Of a stretch of 8,463 nt of DNA, positions 1-6,042 are shown piece after piece. The notes under the pieces are model-generated. The model ran no database searches. It had not been told where the DNA came from and was given only the letters and a program-made list of their open reading frames with translations. Position 1 is the stretch's first letter; every line of letters begins with the position of its first letter. The position numbers and the translations under genes are program-made. The stretch comes from Chloroflexota bacterium. GTDB lineage: Bacteria > Chloroflexota > Dehalococcoidia > Plut-88900. The stretch covers positions 1 through 8,463 of the forward strand of contig JACZVB010000041.1 in assembly GCA_022572865.1 (NCBI GenBank), written 5' to 3'.

Positions 1-296
1 GCCAGCTCGAGCCAGGAGAAATCGCCGTACTGGGAATCGATGCCGGAGAGCTCCTCAACCTCAGGAATGATCTCCTGGTGGCGGCGGCAGCTCTCCTCGG
101 TTAGCTCAAGGAAGGGGCCTGGGGTTTCTACCGAGGCCAGGGCCACTAGCAGGCCCGTCGCGGCGCCGGAGGCCTGGCTTCCGACGGACTCCCGCTCTAT
201 GATGGTGACCTTGGTCCCCTCTTTAGACAGATGGTAGGCGATGGAGCAGCCTATGATGCCTCCACCCACAATCAGCACTTCCGATGAATTGGTCAT
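1..296 (-). CDS. FAD-dependent oxidoreductase, glycine oxidase (ThiO)-like, N-terminal fragment
   Basis: The fragment gives the first 98 residues of a DAO-family flavoenzyme and runs off the left edge. Residues 7-16 read VLIVGGGIIG, the Rossmann GxGxxG motif that binds the FAD ADP part, followed by a helix (CSIAYHLSKEG) and a strand ending in the acidic residue of IIERE that binds ribose. The ASGAATGLL segment at about 43-51, then PGPFLEL and ELSGIDSQYG, matches the pattern of ThiO glycine oxidases, which make dehydroglycine for thiazole synthesis. The ATG is preceded by GAGGT at a short spacing. It lies on the same strand as thiG, with a lipoprotein gene in between. Sarcosine oxidase or another DAO-family amine oxidase remains possible because the substrate-binding half is missing. 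Confidence 0.8.
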   Translation of the reverse strand, partial: MTNSSEVLIVGGGIIGCSIAYHLSKEGTKVTIIERESVGSQASGAATGLLVALASVETPGPFLELTEESCRRHQEIIPEVEELSGIDSQYGDFSWLEL

Positions 297-413
297 GTGG
301 ACCTCGATGGAGAAGGTTTTTTGCCTTACCGGCTGCAAATCGATTGGGCGGGCATAATCATATCACTTCGCCGCCCTATCTGAAATGGCTGTGGGGCCTA
401 AGATACCCCTCAT

Positions 414-1316
414 TTATCGGTAGTAGACCTGGTAACCGTCCGGCAGCGATTGTGGACAGGCCCCTTCCCCGAACATCACCGCTATCTGCATATCGGATAG
501 AAGCTTCAGGTAAACAAACCTGTCTGGGGGTTGGCCTGGTCCCCCGGGGTGCTCATAGCAGTGCTCTGAGGTCACAGTCCTCGGGTCAACGTACGTCGGT
601 TCTCCTGGGTTGATCCAGACATAGGTCTGGCCATCAACCACCCTGATATTGCGGTCTGCCCAGACCCCGATGGCAAGGGCCGAGACCGAGTCAGGGGAGC
701 TAGGGGAAGTGAAGGGCTCGGTGAACCAGCCTCCGGAAATCGTCCCAGGCTGCTCATGGAACACACGGCAGTCCGCGCCCTGGATAGTGCCGGAGAATCC
801 ACCCGTCAAGAGGGAGTAATACTCGTTTTTCAGCTCCTCCGTGTAATAGTCGTATGGACAATCGGAGGTCAGCAGATGCTGCAGGTCACGCTCGTAGCGC
901 TCTTGATTTGTGAACTGGTTACTCTTTAACAAGTTATTGAAAACGAAGTCCCAGTTGTGCGCTTGTATGGTCCCGGTGGTGTGAGCAATCAGGTCCCCGG
1001 CTTTAACAGACAGGGGTGGGTCCAATCTCAGATAGCCGACGGGTGTGGTGGGTGCCACGGCCAGGGTATTCTCAGCCAGACGAGTGACGTGGCCAAATTT
1101 GTAATATATTTCGCAGCTCACTTCGAATTCGAGATCGTACTCATAAAAGTCGGCCAATTCGCCCTGGCTGTTGAGCGCCGAGAAGGTGAAGTAACCTATC
1201 GATATCAGCCTTGAATCTACCGGGGCATAGATGGGCACCTCGTAGACCTGGTTGTTCTGATCTCTGCTGTTCCCTATATATGAGCGGCTCTTAAACCTGT
1301 TACCGCTTATCACCAT
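414..1316 (-). CDS. C-terminal part of a frameshifted surface lipoprotein, degenerate M23-like domain
   Basis: Three hundred residues follow the first ATG, but the frame is open from 1382. The added residues (FTAHVTDLALIEYIIPP) join smoothly to MVISGN, which suggests that this is not a separate gene. There is no Shine-Dalgarno before 1316 and no signal peptide. Residues about 25-126 resemble a lysostaphin/M23-type beta fold: VPIYAPVDS, then FGHVTRL (H76), VKAGDLI (104-110), TTG, and AHNWDF (H120). The HxH and first HxxxD zinc motifs of active M23 peptidases are not intact, so a binding or structural role is more likely than catalysis. A Cys-containing segment (SDCPYDYY, 151-158) and a C-terminal beta-rich part ending GEGACPQSLPDGYQVYYR follow. 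The family resemblance is by eye. It probably belongs to the preceding lipoprotein (about 586 aa if joined). Confidence 0.7.
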   Translation of the reverse strand: MVISGNRFKSRSYIGNSRDQNNQVYEVPIYAPVDSRLISIGYFTFSALNSQGELADFYEYDLEFEVSCEIYYKFGHVTRLAENTLAVAPTTPVGYLRLDPPLSVKAGDLIAHTTGTIQAHNWDFVFNNLLKSNQFTNQERYERDLQHLLTSDCPYDYYTEELKNEYYSLLTGGFSGTIQGADCRVFHEQPGTISGGWFTEPFTSPSSPDSVSALAIGVWADRNIRVVDGQTYVWINPGEPTYVDPRTVTSEHCYEHPGGPGQPPDRFVYLKLLSDMQIAVMFGEGACPQSLPDGYQVYYR

Positions 1317-1336
1317 GGGCGGGATGATGTACTCGA

Positions 1337-2173
1337 TCAGGGCCAGGTCGGTGACATGGGCGGTGAAAAGGGGTTTGGGTTGCTAACGCAGTCAGAGGTC
1401 TTCCCTGTTGTGGTAGGGGTGGGTGTGGGGGTGGGCGTGGGCGGCGTCTGAGTTGGCGTTGGTGTCGGCGTTGGCGGAGGTGCGGGCGATGGCGTCGCAG
1501 TCGCTGGAATGTCAGGCTCAGGAGTGGGTGTGAGTGCGGGAAGTGGCTCCAGGCCCGGGGTGGGCGTGGGAGCAACGATGATTATATCGAAGTGCCGTAC
1601 CTCCGTTGTGCAGCTAGTGGCCCGGCCACAGGCCTCCAGTTGAATCGATGCCTCTCCAGGTTGGTAGAAGCGGGTCTGGAATGTGCTGCCCGTTCCGCTA
1701 TCCGGTGAACCACCGGGAGCGGACCAGGTGGAGCTCTCTAAAAAGTCGCCTGTGAAGCTAAAGCTGCAGATGACTGCCTCGCCAAGGGTCCCAGTACCAC
1801 CGCAGACAAGGTTGATCTCAATCCCTGACTCCTGGGTTTCAGGGGTGGGGGTTGGTCCGGCGTGGGCCTCAGGAGTTGGTAGGGGAGACGGCGTAGGGGC
1901 GCGAGGCTCAGGGATCGGGATGGCAGAAGGTGTGGGGTGTGGAGATGGCGTTGAACTGCTGGGCTTTGTAGATTCAGGCGTGGTAGTGGCAACGGGCGTC
2001 GCTGGCTGGGCGGAGGGGGGCACCGGGGTAGAGATCGGAAATGGGGTAGATGTTGGTGTGGACGTAGGGGCAGTGGGAGAGGCGGCGTTGGTTGGTGATC
2101 CTTCGCAGGCCGCGAGAGCCAAAATCCCCAGGACAAAGATAAAGATTAAGAACCAGGGTGTGGAGGTCCTCAT
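1337..2173 (-). CDS. Pro/Thr-rich lipoprotein with Ig-like domain, N-terminal part of a frameshifted gene
   Basis: Residues 1-23 are a lipoprotein signal: a hydrophobic stretch (WFLIFIFVLGILALAAC) with lipobox LAAC and lipidated Cys23. A linker of about 90 residues rich in Pro, Thr and Ser (24-117) follows. Residues 118-200 form a beta-rich Ig/PKD-like domain with four Cys (124, 136, 182, 188), probably two disulfides. A second linker of PTPTP repeats (201-257) leads to DCVSNPNP, after which the frame is lost and the ORF ends SPPMSPTWP. In the -1 frame the same DNA continues as FTAHVTDLALIEYIIPP into the next ORF, so this looks like the front half of one secreted surface protein. The start has a -10 box 6 nt upstream and no Shine-Dalgarno, which suggests leaderless translation. 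Ligand and role are unknown. Confidence 0.75.
   Translation of the reverse strand: MRTSTPWFLIFIFVLGILALAACEGSPTNAASPTAPTSTPTSTPFPISTPVPPSAQPATPVATTTPESTKPSSSTPSPHPTPSAIPIPEPRAPTPSPLPTPEAHAGPTPTPETQESGIEINLVCGGTGTLGEAVICSFSFTGDFLESSTWSAPGGSPDSGTGSTFQTRFYQPGEASIQLEACGRATSCTTEVRHFDIIIVAPTPTPGLEPLPALTPTPEPDIPATATPSPAPPPTPTPTPTQTPPTPTPTPTPTTTGKTSDCVSNPNPFSPPMSPTWP
1366..1373 (-). other. Frameshift site (C4T4 run) joining the two lipoprotein frames
   Basis: On the minus strand the sequence AACCCCTTTTCACC lies where the upstream frame (NPNP, then FSPPMSPTWP, stop 1337-1339) must pass to the -1 frame (FTAHVTDLALIEYIIPP-MVISGN). The -1 frame has a TAG at 1383-1385, so the shift must fall between 1385 and 1337. 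One extra C or T in this run would restore a single ORF of about 586 codons. This could be a sequencing or assembly indel, a real mutation or a phase-variable run. Programmed -1 slippage is possible (CCC re-pairs perfectly in the P site), but the site is not a canonical X XXY YYZ heptamer. Confidence 0.7.
1402..1486 (-). repeat. Low-complexity degenerate repeat encoding the PTPTP linker
   Basis: On the plus strand this stretch is a run of GGTGTGG, GGCGTGG and GGCGTTG units, the complement of codons for alternating Pro and Thr. It encodes the second Pro/Thr linker of the lipoprotein. Units vary at third positions, which points to selection on the protein rather than recent tandem duplication. 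Similar but looser sequence at about 1850-2090 encodes the first linker. Confidence 0.6.
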
Positions 2174-2179
2174 GACAAC

Positions 2180-2185
2180 AGTATA
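2180..2185 (-). promoter_or_regulatory. -10 box (TATACT) of a probable leaderless promoter
   Basis: On the minus strand the sequence TATACT GTTGTC ATG places a near-consensus -10 hexamer six bases before the lipoprotein start codon. Transcription normally begins 6-8 bases after the -10 box, so the mRNA would begin at or next to the ATG. There is no Shine-Dalgarno, which fits. The -35 region at normal spacing is poor (GCCACA). Confidence 0.45.
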
Positions 2186-2218
2186 GAGGGTCTAGGGTCA
2201 CATGTGGCGGGTGATAAT

Positions 2219-2259
2219 AGAGTAGGTCAACTTTCCGCTGCAGAAAGCTGACCTACTCT
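2219..2259 (-). terminator. Strong hairpin after thiG, probable terminator
   Basis: Two 17-nt arms (2219-2235 and 2243-2259) are complementary except for one position that forms a G-U pair, around a 7-nt loop containing part of a PstI-like CTGCAG. The hairpin lies 46 bp past the thiG stop and just upstream of the lipoprotein promoter, so it probably insulates the two. The strand following it (ATTATC in the thiG direction) has only a weak U tract, so classical intrinsic termination is uncertain. It could instead protect the transcript 3' end. Confidence 0.5.
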
Positions 2260-2305
2260 CTTCGACTGCAGATATGGCCGGCTGTACTGGTCCACTGGGC
2301 CGAGG

Positions 2306-3085
2306 CTAGCGCACGACTCCTTCCAGGGGACTGCTGGCGGAGGCGTAGGCCTTCTTGGGAATTCGGCCGGCCAGAAACGCCTTCCTGCCCGCTTCCACCG
2401 CCTGGGCCATGGCCTGGGCCATGAGGGGAGGATTGCCGGCCAGGGCCACCGCCGTGTTGACCAGACAGGCGTCGGCCCCCATCTCCATGGCAAGGGCCGC
2501 ATCGGAGGGGGCGCCTATGCCGGCGTCTACGATGACGGGGACGGTGGCCTGCTCTATGATGATCCTGATCTGCTCGAAGTTGACCATCCCCTGCCCCGAG
2601 CCGATGGGGGAGGCCAGGGGCATCACCGTCGCGGTGCCTATCTCTTGGAGTTGCTTGGCCAGCACCGGATCATCGTTTATATAGGGGAGGACCACAAACC
2701 CTTCTTCCACCAGAATCTTGGCGGCTTCCAGGGTCCCCGTAGGGTCTGGCAGCAGATACTTGGAGTCGGGTATGACCTCCAGCTTCACCCAGTCGGACAG
2801 GCCCATGGCCCGGGCCAGGCGGGCGGTGCGTACTGCCTCATCCACGTTCCGGGCGCCGGCGGTGTTGGGCAGGATGGTGTATTTGGCCCAGTCGATGTAG
2901 TCCAGCAGGGTCTTCTTGGTGGGGTCGTCCAGGTCCAGTCTCCGAAGGGCAACTGTGATGATCTCAGTATCAGCGGCCTGGTAAGATGCGTTCATTTCGT
3001 CATGATTTCTGTACTTGCCAGTGCCCAGGATCAGCCGAGACTTGAATGCTTTCCCCCCTATTACCAGGGAATCGTCTGTATTCAA
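2306..3085 (-). CDS. thiG: Thiazole synthase ThiG
   Basis: ThiG makes the thiazole phosphate of thiamine in the cytoplasm from 1-deoxy-D-xylulose 5-phosphate, dehydroglycine and the ThiS thiocarboxylate. The 259-aa length is normal. Family landmarks are LVIGGKAFKSRLILGTGKY at the N-terminus, EIITVALRR (41-49), LPNTAGARN (72-80), VKLEVIPD with the Schiff-base Lys101, PLASPIGSGQG, a phosphate-binding VIVDAGIGAPSDAALAMEMGADACLVNTA, and the final ASSPLEG. The start is TTG at 3083-3085, supported by AAGGAG six bases upstream and by the conserved N-terminus. A TPP riboswitch and terminator precede it, so expression should drop when TPP is abundant. No thiS gene is seen here. A ThiO-like gene lies further downstream beyond the lipoprotein gene. 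Confidence 0.97.
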   Translation of the reverse strand: MNTDDSLVIGGKAFKSRLILGTGKYRNHDEMNASYQAADTEIITVALRRLDLDDPTKKTLLDYIDWAKYTILPNTAGARNVDEAVRTARLARAMGLSDWVKLEVIPDSKYLLPDPTGTLEAAKILVEEGFVVLPYINDDPVLAKQLQEIGTATVMPLASPIGSGQGMVNFEQIRIIIEQATVPVIVDAGIGAPSDAALAMEMGADACLVNTAVALAGNPPLMAQAMAQAVEAGRKAFLAGRIPKKAYASASSPLEGVVR

Positions 3086-3091
3086 AGCGCT

Positions 3092-3097
3092 CTCCTT
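3092..3097 (-). promoter_or_regulatory. Shine-Dalgarno deciding the TTG start of thiG
   Basis: AAGGAG sits six bases before TTG (3083-3085). No in-frame ATG with a comparable site is near, and the TTG keeps the standard ThiG N-terminus. Confidence 0.75.
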
Positions 3098-3134
3098 CCC
3101 TCTGCTCTCTCTACGGCCCCGACGACTGCAAGAG

Positions 3135-3156
3135 AAAACCGCCTCCAGAGAGGCGG
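3135..3156 (-). terminator. Riboswitch-controlled intrinsic terminator
   Basis: On the minus strand CCGCCTC-TCTG-GAGGCGG forms a perfect 7-bp GC-rich hairpin followed at once by TTTTCTCTT. It lies between the TPP aptamer and the thiG ribosome-binding site, where an expression platform is expected. With TPP bound, transcription should stop here. I did not identify the matching antiterminator with confidence. Confidence 0.8.
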
Positions 3157-3171
3157 CCCTTACGCTCCGAA

Positions 3172-3268
3172 ACCCGTCCCTCCGCTGGCATTACCCAGAT
3201 CAGGTCCTTGGGGTCGGTAGCATCGGTGGGGCTACCCTCTCAGCCTGGCTTACCAAGCTCCCCGAGAT
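3172..3268 (-). ncRNA. TPP riboswitch (THI element)
   Basis: The minus strand carries the hallmark blocks of the TPP aptamer in order: CTCGGGGAGC, GGCTGAGAGGG (CTGAGA at 3238-3243), a P3 stem GGTAGC/GCTACC, ACCGACCCC closing P2 with GGGG, CCTGATCTGG (3195-3204) and TAATGCCAGCGGAGGGA (from 3193). It sits directly upstream of the terminator and thiG, as is usual for thiamine genes. The aptamer senses thiamine pyrophosphate and should turn the operon off. The outer boundaries (P1) are approximate. Confidence 0.95.
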
Positions 3269-3298
3269 GTGCATATTCAGCTTTGACTTGTTGATGAT

Positions 3299-3327
3299 AG
3301 TCTACAAATACCAAATTGGAAAGTCAA
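3299..3327 (-). promoter_or_regulatory. Sigma70-type promoter for the riboswitch-thiG transcript
   Basis: TTGACT (3322-3327) is five of six matches to the -35 consensus. It is followed by a 17-bp spacer and TAGACT (3299-3304), four of six to the -10. Predicted transcription starts about 25 bases before the aptamer, a normal distance. An overlapping TATCAT is an alternative -10. Confidence 0.65.
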
Positions 3328-3362
3328 GAATAGTGTGAAGAGGGTGTTTAATAACAGTTTCG

Positions 3363-3449
3363 ACCATCCCCCTTTCCCCCTTCCTGGCCAGGAAGGGGGA
3401 AGAAATTAGATTTGTCCCGATAGTCGGGACTTGTCGGGACAGACCCCCT
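3363..3449. repeat. Structured dispersed repeat, copy A
   Basis: This stretch aligns with 7065-7140 across its whole length: ACCATCCCCCT, then CCCCCTTCCT...GGGGGAA, an A/G-rich spacer, GTCCCGA...TCGGGAC and AG(A)CCCCCT. Inside are a perfect 28-nt palindrome (3374-3401, half-site TTCCCCCTTCCTGG) and GTCCCGA-TAG-TCGGGAC (3414-3430) with an extra TCGGGAC at 3434-3440. Conservation of the two hairpins with different loops suggests an RNA- or DNA-structured intergenic repeat. It lies between the divergent thiG and lipoprotein promoters. Confidence 0.75.
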
Positions 3450-3458
3450 GGATGGTTC

Positions 3459-3484
3459 GACCCTTCGGCCTTGCTCAGGACAGG
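3459..3484. repeat. Short dispersed repeat of the CCCTTCG...GCTCAGGACAGG type
   Basis: GACCCTTCGGCCTTGCTCAG is close to 7329-7354 (GACCCTTCGCTTGCTGAGGG) in this window. Similar 'TTCG...GCTCAGG' units are common between genes in some environmental bacterial genomes (general knowledge, not searched). Translated on the minus strand the unit gives VLSKAEG, so spurious ORFs are often called over it; I regard the 69-codon ORF at 3302-3511 as such. Confidence 0.55.
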
Positions 3485-3610
3485 CAAGCTTACCACGAGC
3501 GGGGGCTCCACCCCTCTGGGCTCCCTCGTTTGAAGGAGCTTATTACCCGGCCTGGCGTGAGAAAGGTATTTGATGATGGGTTCAGGCCTTCTGGATCAGT
3601 GGAGGGGTAG

Positions 3611-3619
3611 TGCTATACT
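3611..3619 (+). promoter_or_regulatory. Candidate extended -10 promoter for the rightward lipoprotein gene
   Basis: TGCTATACT combines the extended TGn element with TATACT (five of six to consensus). No good -35 is seen at 17 bp upstream, which extended -10 promoters can tolerate. It lies about 110 bp before the GTG start. The leader contains a CTGGCC-TAT-GGCCAG hairpin near 3681-3695. Confidence 0.4.
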
Positions 3620-3716
3620 GGTCGCCGGTAAGAGAAGCGGTGATGGGGGAAGGGCGTCGGCCTGCCAGGGCATCGTCGCTTCTGGCCTATGGCCAGGCCA
3701 GATATAAATGAACAGG

Positions 3717-3720
3717 GGAG
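3717..3720 (+). promoter_or_regulatory. Shine-Dalgarno favouring GTG 3729 over ATG 3708
   Basis: The purine-rich AGGGGAGAG (core GGAG 3717-3720) lies eight bases before an in-frame GTG at 3729. The upstream ATG at 3708 has no such site (GCCAGATATAA precedes it). Starting at GTG also gives a compact lipoprotein signal. Confidence 0.55.
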
Positions 3721-3728
3721 AGAAAGCA

Positions 3729-4601
3729 GTGCCCCGACCACTGGTCCTTGGCGCGCTTCTGGTGACAAGCCTTATTTTCCTGGTGGGATGTGGAGGTGAG
3801 GGTCAGGCGACGGCCACCACTCTGGCCCTGACGCATGTCCGGGTTGACGGTGGCGATATGGTAATTTCCGGCACTACCGACCTTCCAGACGGCACAAGAC
3901 TAATTGTCGGCTTTGACGTTTCGGGGAGATCCGACGCCCAGCCTGACATCGGGGTCCAGACCATTGCCACCGTGTCCCAGGGGGTATTCGAGGCAAGGAT
4001 TCCCCCTCCCCGGAGAGAGGAGTTTAGAGAGGGGCCCTACGAAATCTCGGTGTCCTTCGAGCCTCGGGACCAGAATGAGGCGGTCTTATTTGCGGTAGGG
4101 CTCAGGGGCCAAAAACTATCGGGGCCGCTGGTCGTAGAGGTGGATGGCGTCAGAGAGATGGTGCTGATCGAGACGAGAGACCTGCAGTTATCCGTTACGC
4201 CGTTAACATTCTCGTTCCAGGGGCCAGCCGAGTTTGAGCCAGGCACGGCTGAGCGGGCACTAGCGGAATACGCGAGGGCCTGGAGGGACCGGGACTGGGA
4301 AGGGATGGCCCGGGTGACGGAGAAGACCTGGGTAACGGAACAGGCGAACCCGGCGAGGTTGCTGGAGGGGTTCTTCCAGTCCAAGGCGCTCAAGGGATTC
4401 GTGATAACCGATGTGGAGCAGGCCAGCGATCTGCTCACCCGGATCACCTTTATAGTCCAGTGGGAGACCGCCGAAAGACAGATCATCGAGAGGCAGATTA
4501 CTGCGGGCGTGATAAAAGGGGCGCTACACAGCTCTACGGGCGAGCGGGTGGATTGGGGGGTGGACCCACTTTCAACCCTCACTGGTAGAGTCCCGGATTG
4601 A
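3729..4601 (+). CDS. Lipoprotein with Ig-like and NTF2-like domains, function unknown
   Basis: With the GTG start the protein has 290 residues; an ATG at 3708 would add seven. Residues 1-21 form a lipoprotein signal ending in lipobox LVGC with lipidated Cys21. Residues about 29-135 look like a beta-sandwich: THVRVDGGDMVISGTTDLPDGTRLIV, then VSQGVFEARIPP and GPYEISVSFEP, a pattern common in secreted Ig-like domains. Residues about 173-285 resemble an NTF2/DUF4878-type alpha+beta domain (ERALAEYARAWRDRDWEGMARV, then strands RITFIVQWETAERQIIERQI). It is probably anchored on the outer face of the cytoplasmic membrane. It precedes the aminotransferase gene by 111 bp, but no functional link is evident. 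Domain calls are by pattern only. Confidence 0.75.
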   Translation: MPRPLVLGALLVTSLIFLVGCGGEGQATATTLALTHVRVDGGDMVISGTTDLPDGTRLIVGFDVSGRSDAQPDIGVQTIATVSQGVFEARIPPPRREEFREGPYEISVSFEPRDQNEAVLFAVGLRGQKLSGPLVVEVDGVREMVLIETRDLQLSVTPLTFSFQGPAEFEPGTAERALAEYARAWRDRDWEGMARVTEKTWVTEQANPARLLEGFFQSKALKGFVITDVEQASDLLTRITFIVQWETAERQIIERQITAGVIKGALHSSTGERVDWGVDPLSTLTGRVPD

Positions 4602-4700
4602 GGAGCGAGAGGTATCTCCCTACAGGGCCTGGGACCGGGGCACGAGGCCTGGCTCTAGGGGAGAGGGGCTGAGCTAGGGGTTTTGGATGAGCAGTTCCTG

Positions 4701-4706
4701 AAGGAG
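4701..4706 (+). promoter_or_regulatory. Shine-Dalgarno deciding ATG 4713 for the aminotransferase
   Basis: AAGGAG lies six bases before ATG 4713. The longer reading frame could start at TTG 4683, but its only purine run (AGGGG) ends two bases away, too close to serve. Confidence 0.65.
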
Positions 4707-4712
4707 TGCGAG

Positions 4713-5915
4713 ATGCCAGGCAGTGGAGTAGATTTCAATGGACTTTTCGGCGTGAACACGCCGCCCAGGCCGGACACGGTCAACCCCTTGACCCAGAGGT
4801 TCAAGTATGATTTCGCCATAGCCTTCGCCGATCCGGGCACCTTTCCATCGGCGGGCCTGCACAAGGCCCTGGGTAGGGCGCTGGAGGAAGAGGGCGGAGA
4901 CCTGGCCTATTACCCTCACCCCCAGGGACACCCGGCCATGAGGGAGTTGCTGGCGACCACTCTGGATCAAGGCAGGGGAATGAAGCTGTCTCCTGACCAG
5001 ATCACCCTGACCGCGGGGTCTATGCAGGCCCTGGTCCTGCTGACTGATCTGTTCGTGGACCCGGGTGACACCCTGATAACTGAGGAGTTCCTGTACATGG
5101 GGACGATTCGGGTGATGCGACGATTCAAGGCCAATATAGCCGGGGTGGGTACCGACTCCCAGGGGATGCGTCCCGACCTGCTGGAAGAGCGTATAGAGGA
5201 GCTGCGGGCCGGGGGCGCCCGCATCAAGTTCATCTACACCGTTCCCACTTTCGAGAATCCGTTAGGCACCGATATGGGGTTGCAACGCCGGCTGGATATA
5301 CTGTCGGTGGCCCAGAGAAGCGGCATCCCGATCCTGGAGGACGATTGCTACGTGGACCTGAGGTACGATGGCGAAGCCTCCCCGTCGATCTACTCCCTGG
5401 ACGACTCCGGCTCCGTGATGTACTGCGGAAGCTCCTCCAAGATCATAGGCCCGGGGATGCGCCTGGGATGGGTCGCCGGGCCCCGGGAGGTGATGGAGAG
5501 GCTGGGTACGATCCAGCTGGGCGCGACTCCCAGCCAGTTCTCCGTGCTGGCGGCGCTGCACTACCTGAGGGAGAACCGCGAGGAGCACATATCCGAGCTG
5601 ACCCGGCTATACAAGTCCAGGAGGGATACGATGCTGGCGGCCCTGGGGGAGCACTTCGGCCCCGGGGCGGTTACCTCTCGTCCGGACGGAGGTATGTTCC
5701 TGTGGGTGAAGCTGCCGGAAGGGACCGATACCCCGGCCCTGCTGGGTAAGGCCAAGGCCAAAGATATTCGTTACGGCCCGGGACCCATCTTCTCGCCCTC
5801 GGGTGAGGGGGCCAACTACCTGCGCCTGGCCTACGCCCATCTCGACGAGGATGTCATAGGGGAGGGCATCGCAGAGCTGGCCAAGGTGTTCGAGGCCGAA
5901 GGTGTGCTGGGGTGA
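4713..5915 (+). CDS. PLP-dependent class I/II aminotransferase
   Basis: This 400-aa fold-type I enzyme moves an amino group between an amino acid and a 2-oxo acid in the cytoplasm. Visible landmarks (numbered from ATG 4713) are YYPHPQGHPAMRELLA (66-81), TAGSMQALVLL (100-110), the cofactor-contacting TVPTFENPLG with Asn182, EDDCYVDLRY (209-218) with Asp211 facing the pyridine nitrogen and Tyr213, GSSSKIIGPGMRLGW with Schiff-base Lys243 and Arg250, and NYLRLAYA with substrate-carboxylate Arg371. The TPxFxNPxG and SSSK patterns resemble the LysN/2-aminoadipate and valine-pyruvate group that also includes MocR C-terminal domains, but no DNA-binding domain is present. Substrate cannot be told from sequence. 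A 2-hydroxyacid dehydrogenase gene follows 127 bp downstream on the same strand. Confidence 0.93.
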   Translation: MPGSGVDFNGLFGVNTPPRPDTVNPLTQRFKYDFAIAFADPGTFPSAGLHKALGRALEEEGGDLAYYPHPQGHPAMRELLATTLDQGRGMKLSPDQITLTAGSMQALVLLTDLFVDPGDTLITEEFLYMGTIRVMRRFKANIAGVGTDSQGMRPDLLEERIEELRAGGARIKFIYTVPTFENPLGTDMGLQRRLDILSVAQRSGIPILEDDCYVDLRYDGEASPSIYSLDDSGSVMYCGSSSKIIGPGMRLGWVAGPREVMERLGTIQLGATPSQFSVLAALHYLRENREEHISELTRLYKSRRDTMLAALGEHFGPGAVTSRPDGGMFLWVKLPEGTDTPALLGKAKAKDIRYGPGPIFSPSGEGANYLRLAYAHLDEDVIGEGIAELAKVFEAEGVLG

Positions 5916-6033
5916 CCTGGTTAGGAATAGTGGTTCATGGTGGTACTCCGGTCGAATTGTAGAATCGCTAATTGCACAGTAACCAGGCCACTGATTTCGA
6001 GTTAATCGATAGCGCACTGGCTGCATTCATCGG

Positions 6034-6038
6034 GGAGG
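6034..6038 (+). promoter_or_regulatory. Shine-Dalgarno of the 2-hydroxyacid dehydrogenase
   Basis: GGAGG lies four bases before ATG 6043 and supports that start. Confidence 0.6.
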
Positions 6039-6042
6039 ATAC

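Noticed and set aside
357..362. TATGAT as a -10 box for the ThiO-like gene
   Set aside because: The -10 is good, but no acceptable -35 or extended TG was found, so the promoter is not called.
1402..1486. Possible CRISPR-like or tandem satellite array
   Set aside because: Units are 6-12 bp and degenerate, without spacers, and fit Pro/Thr codons.
1300..1575. 91-codon minus-strand ORF overlapping the lipoprotein linker
   Set aside because: It is the third reading frame of the Pro/Thr repeat DNA, giving Pro/His/Arg-rich low-complexity protein, and has no role in bridging the two real frames.
1683..2186. 167-codon plus-strand Gly/Val-rich ORF
   Set aside because: Antisense shadow of the Pro/Thr linker and Ig-like domain; its GVGV repeats mirror the PT repeats.
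3302..3511. 69-codon minus-strand ORF
   Set aside because: It lies over the repeats and the thiG promoter; its VLSKAEG segment comes from the short dispersed repeat, so it is a spurious ORF.
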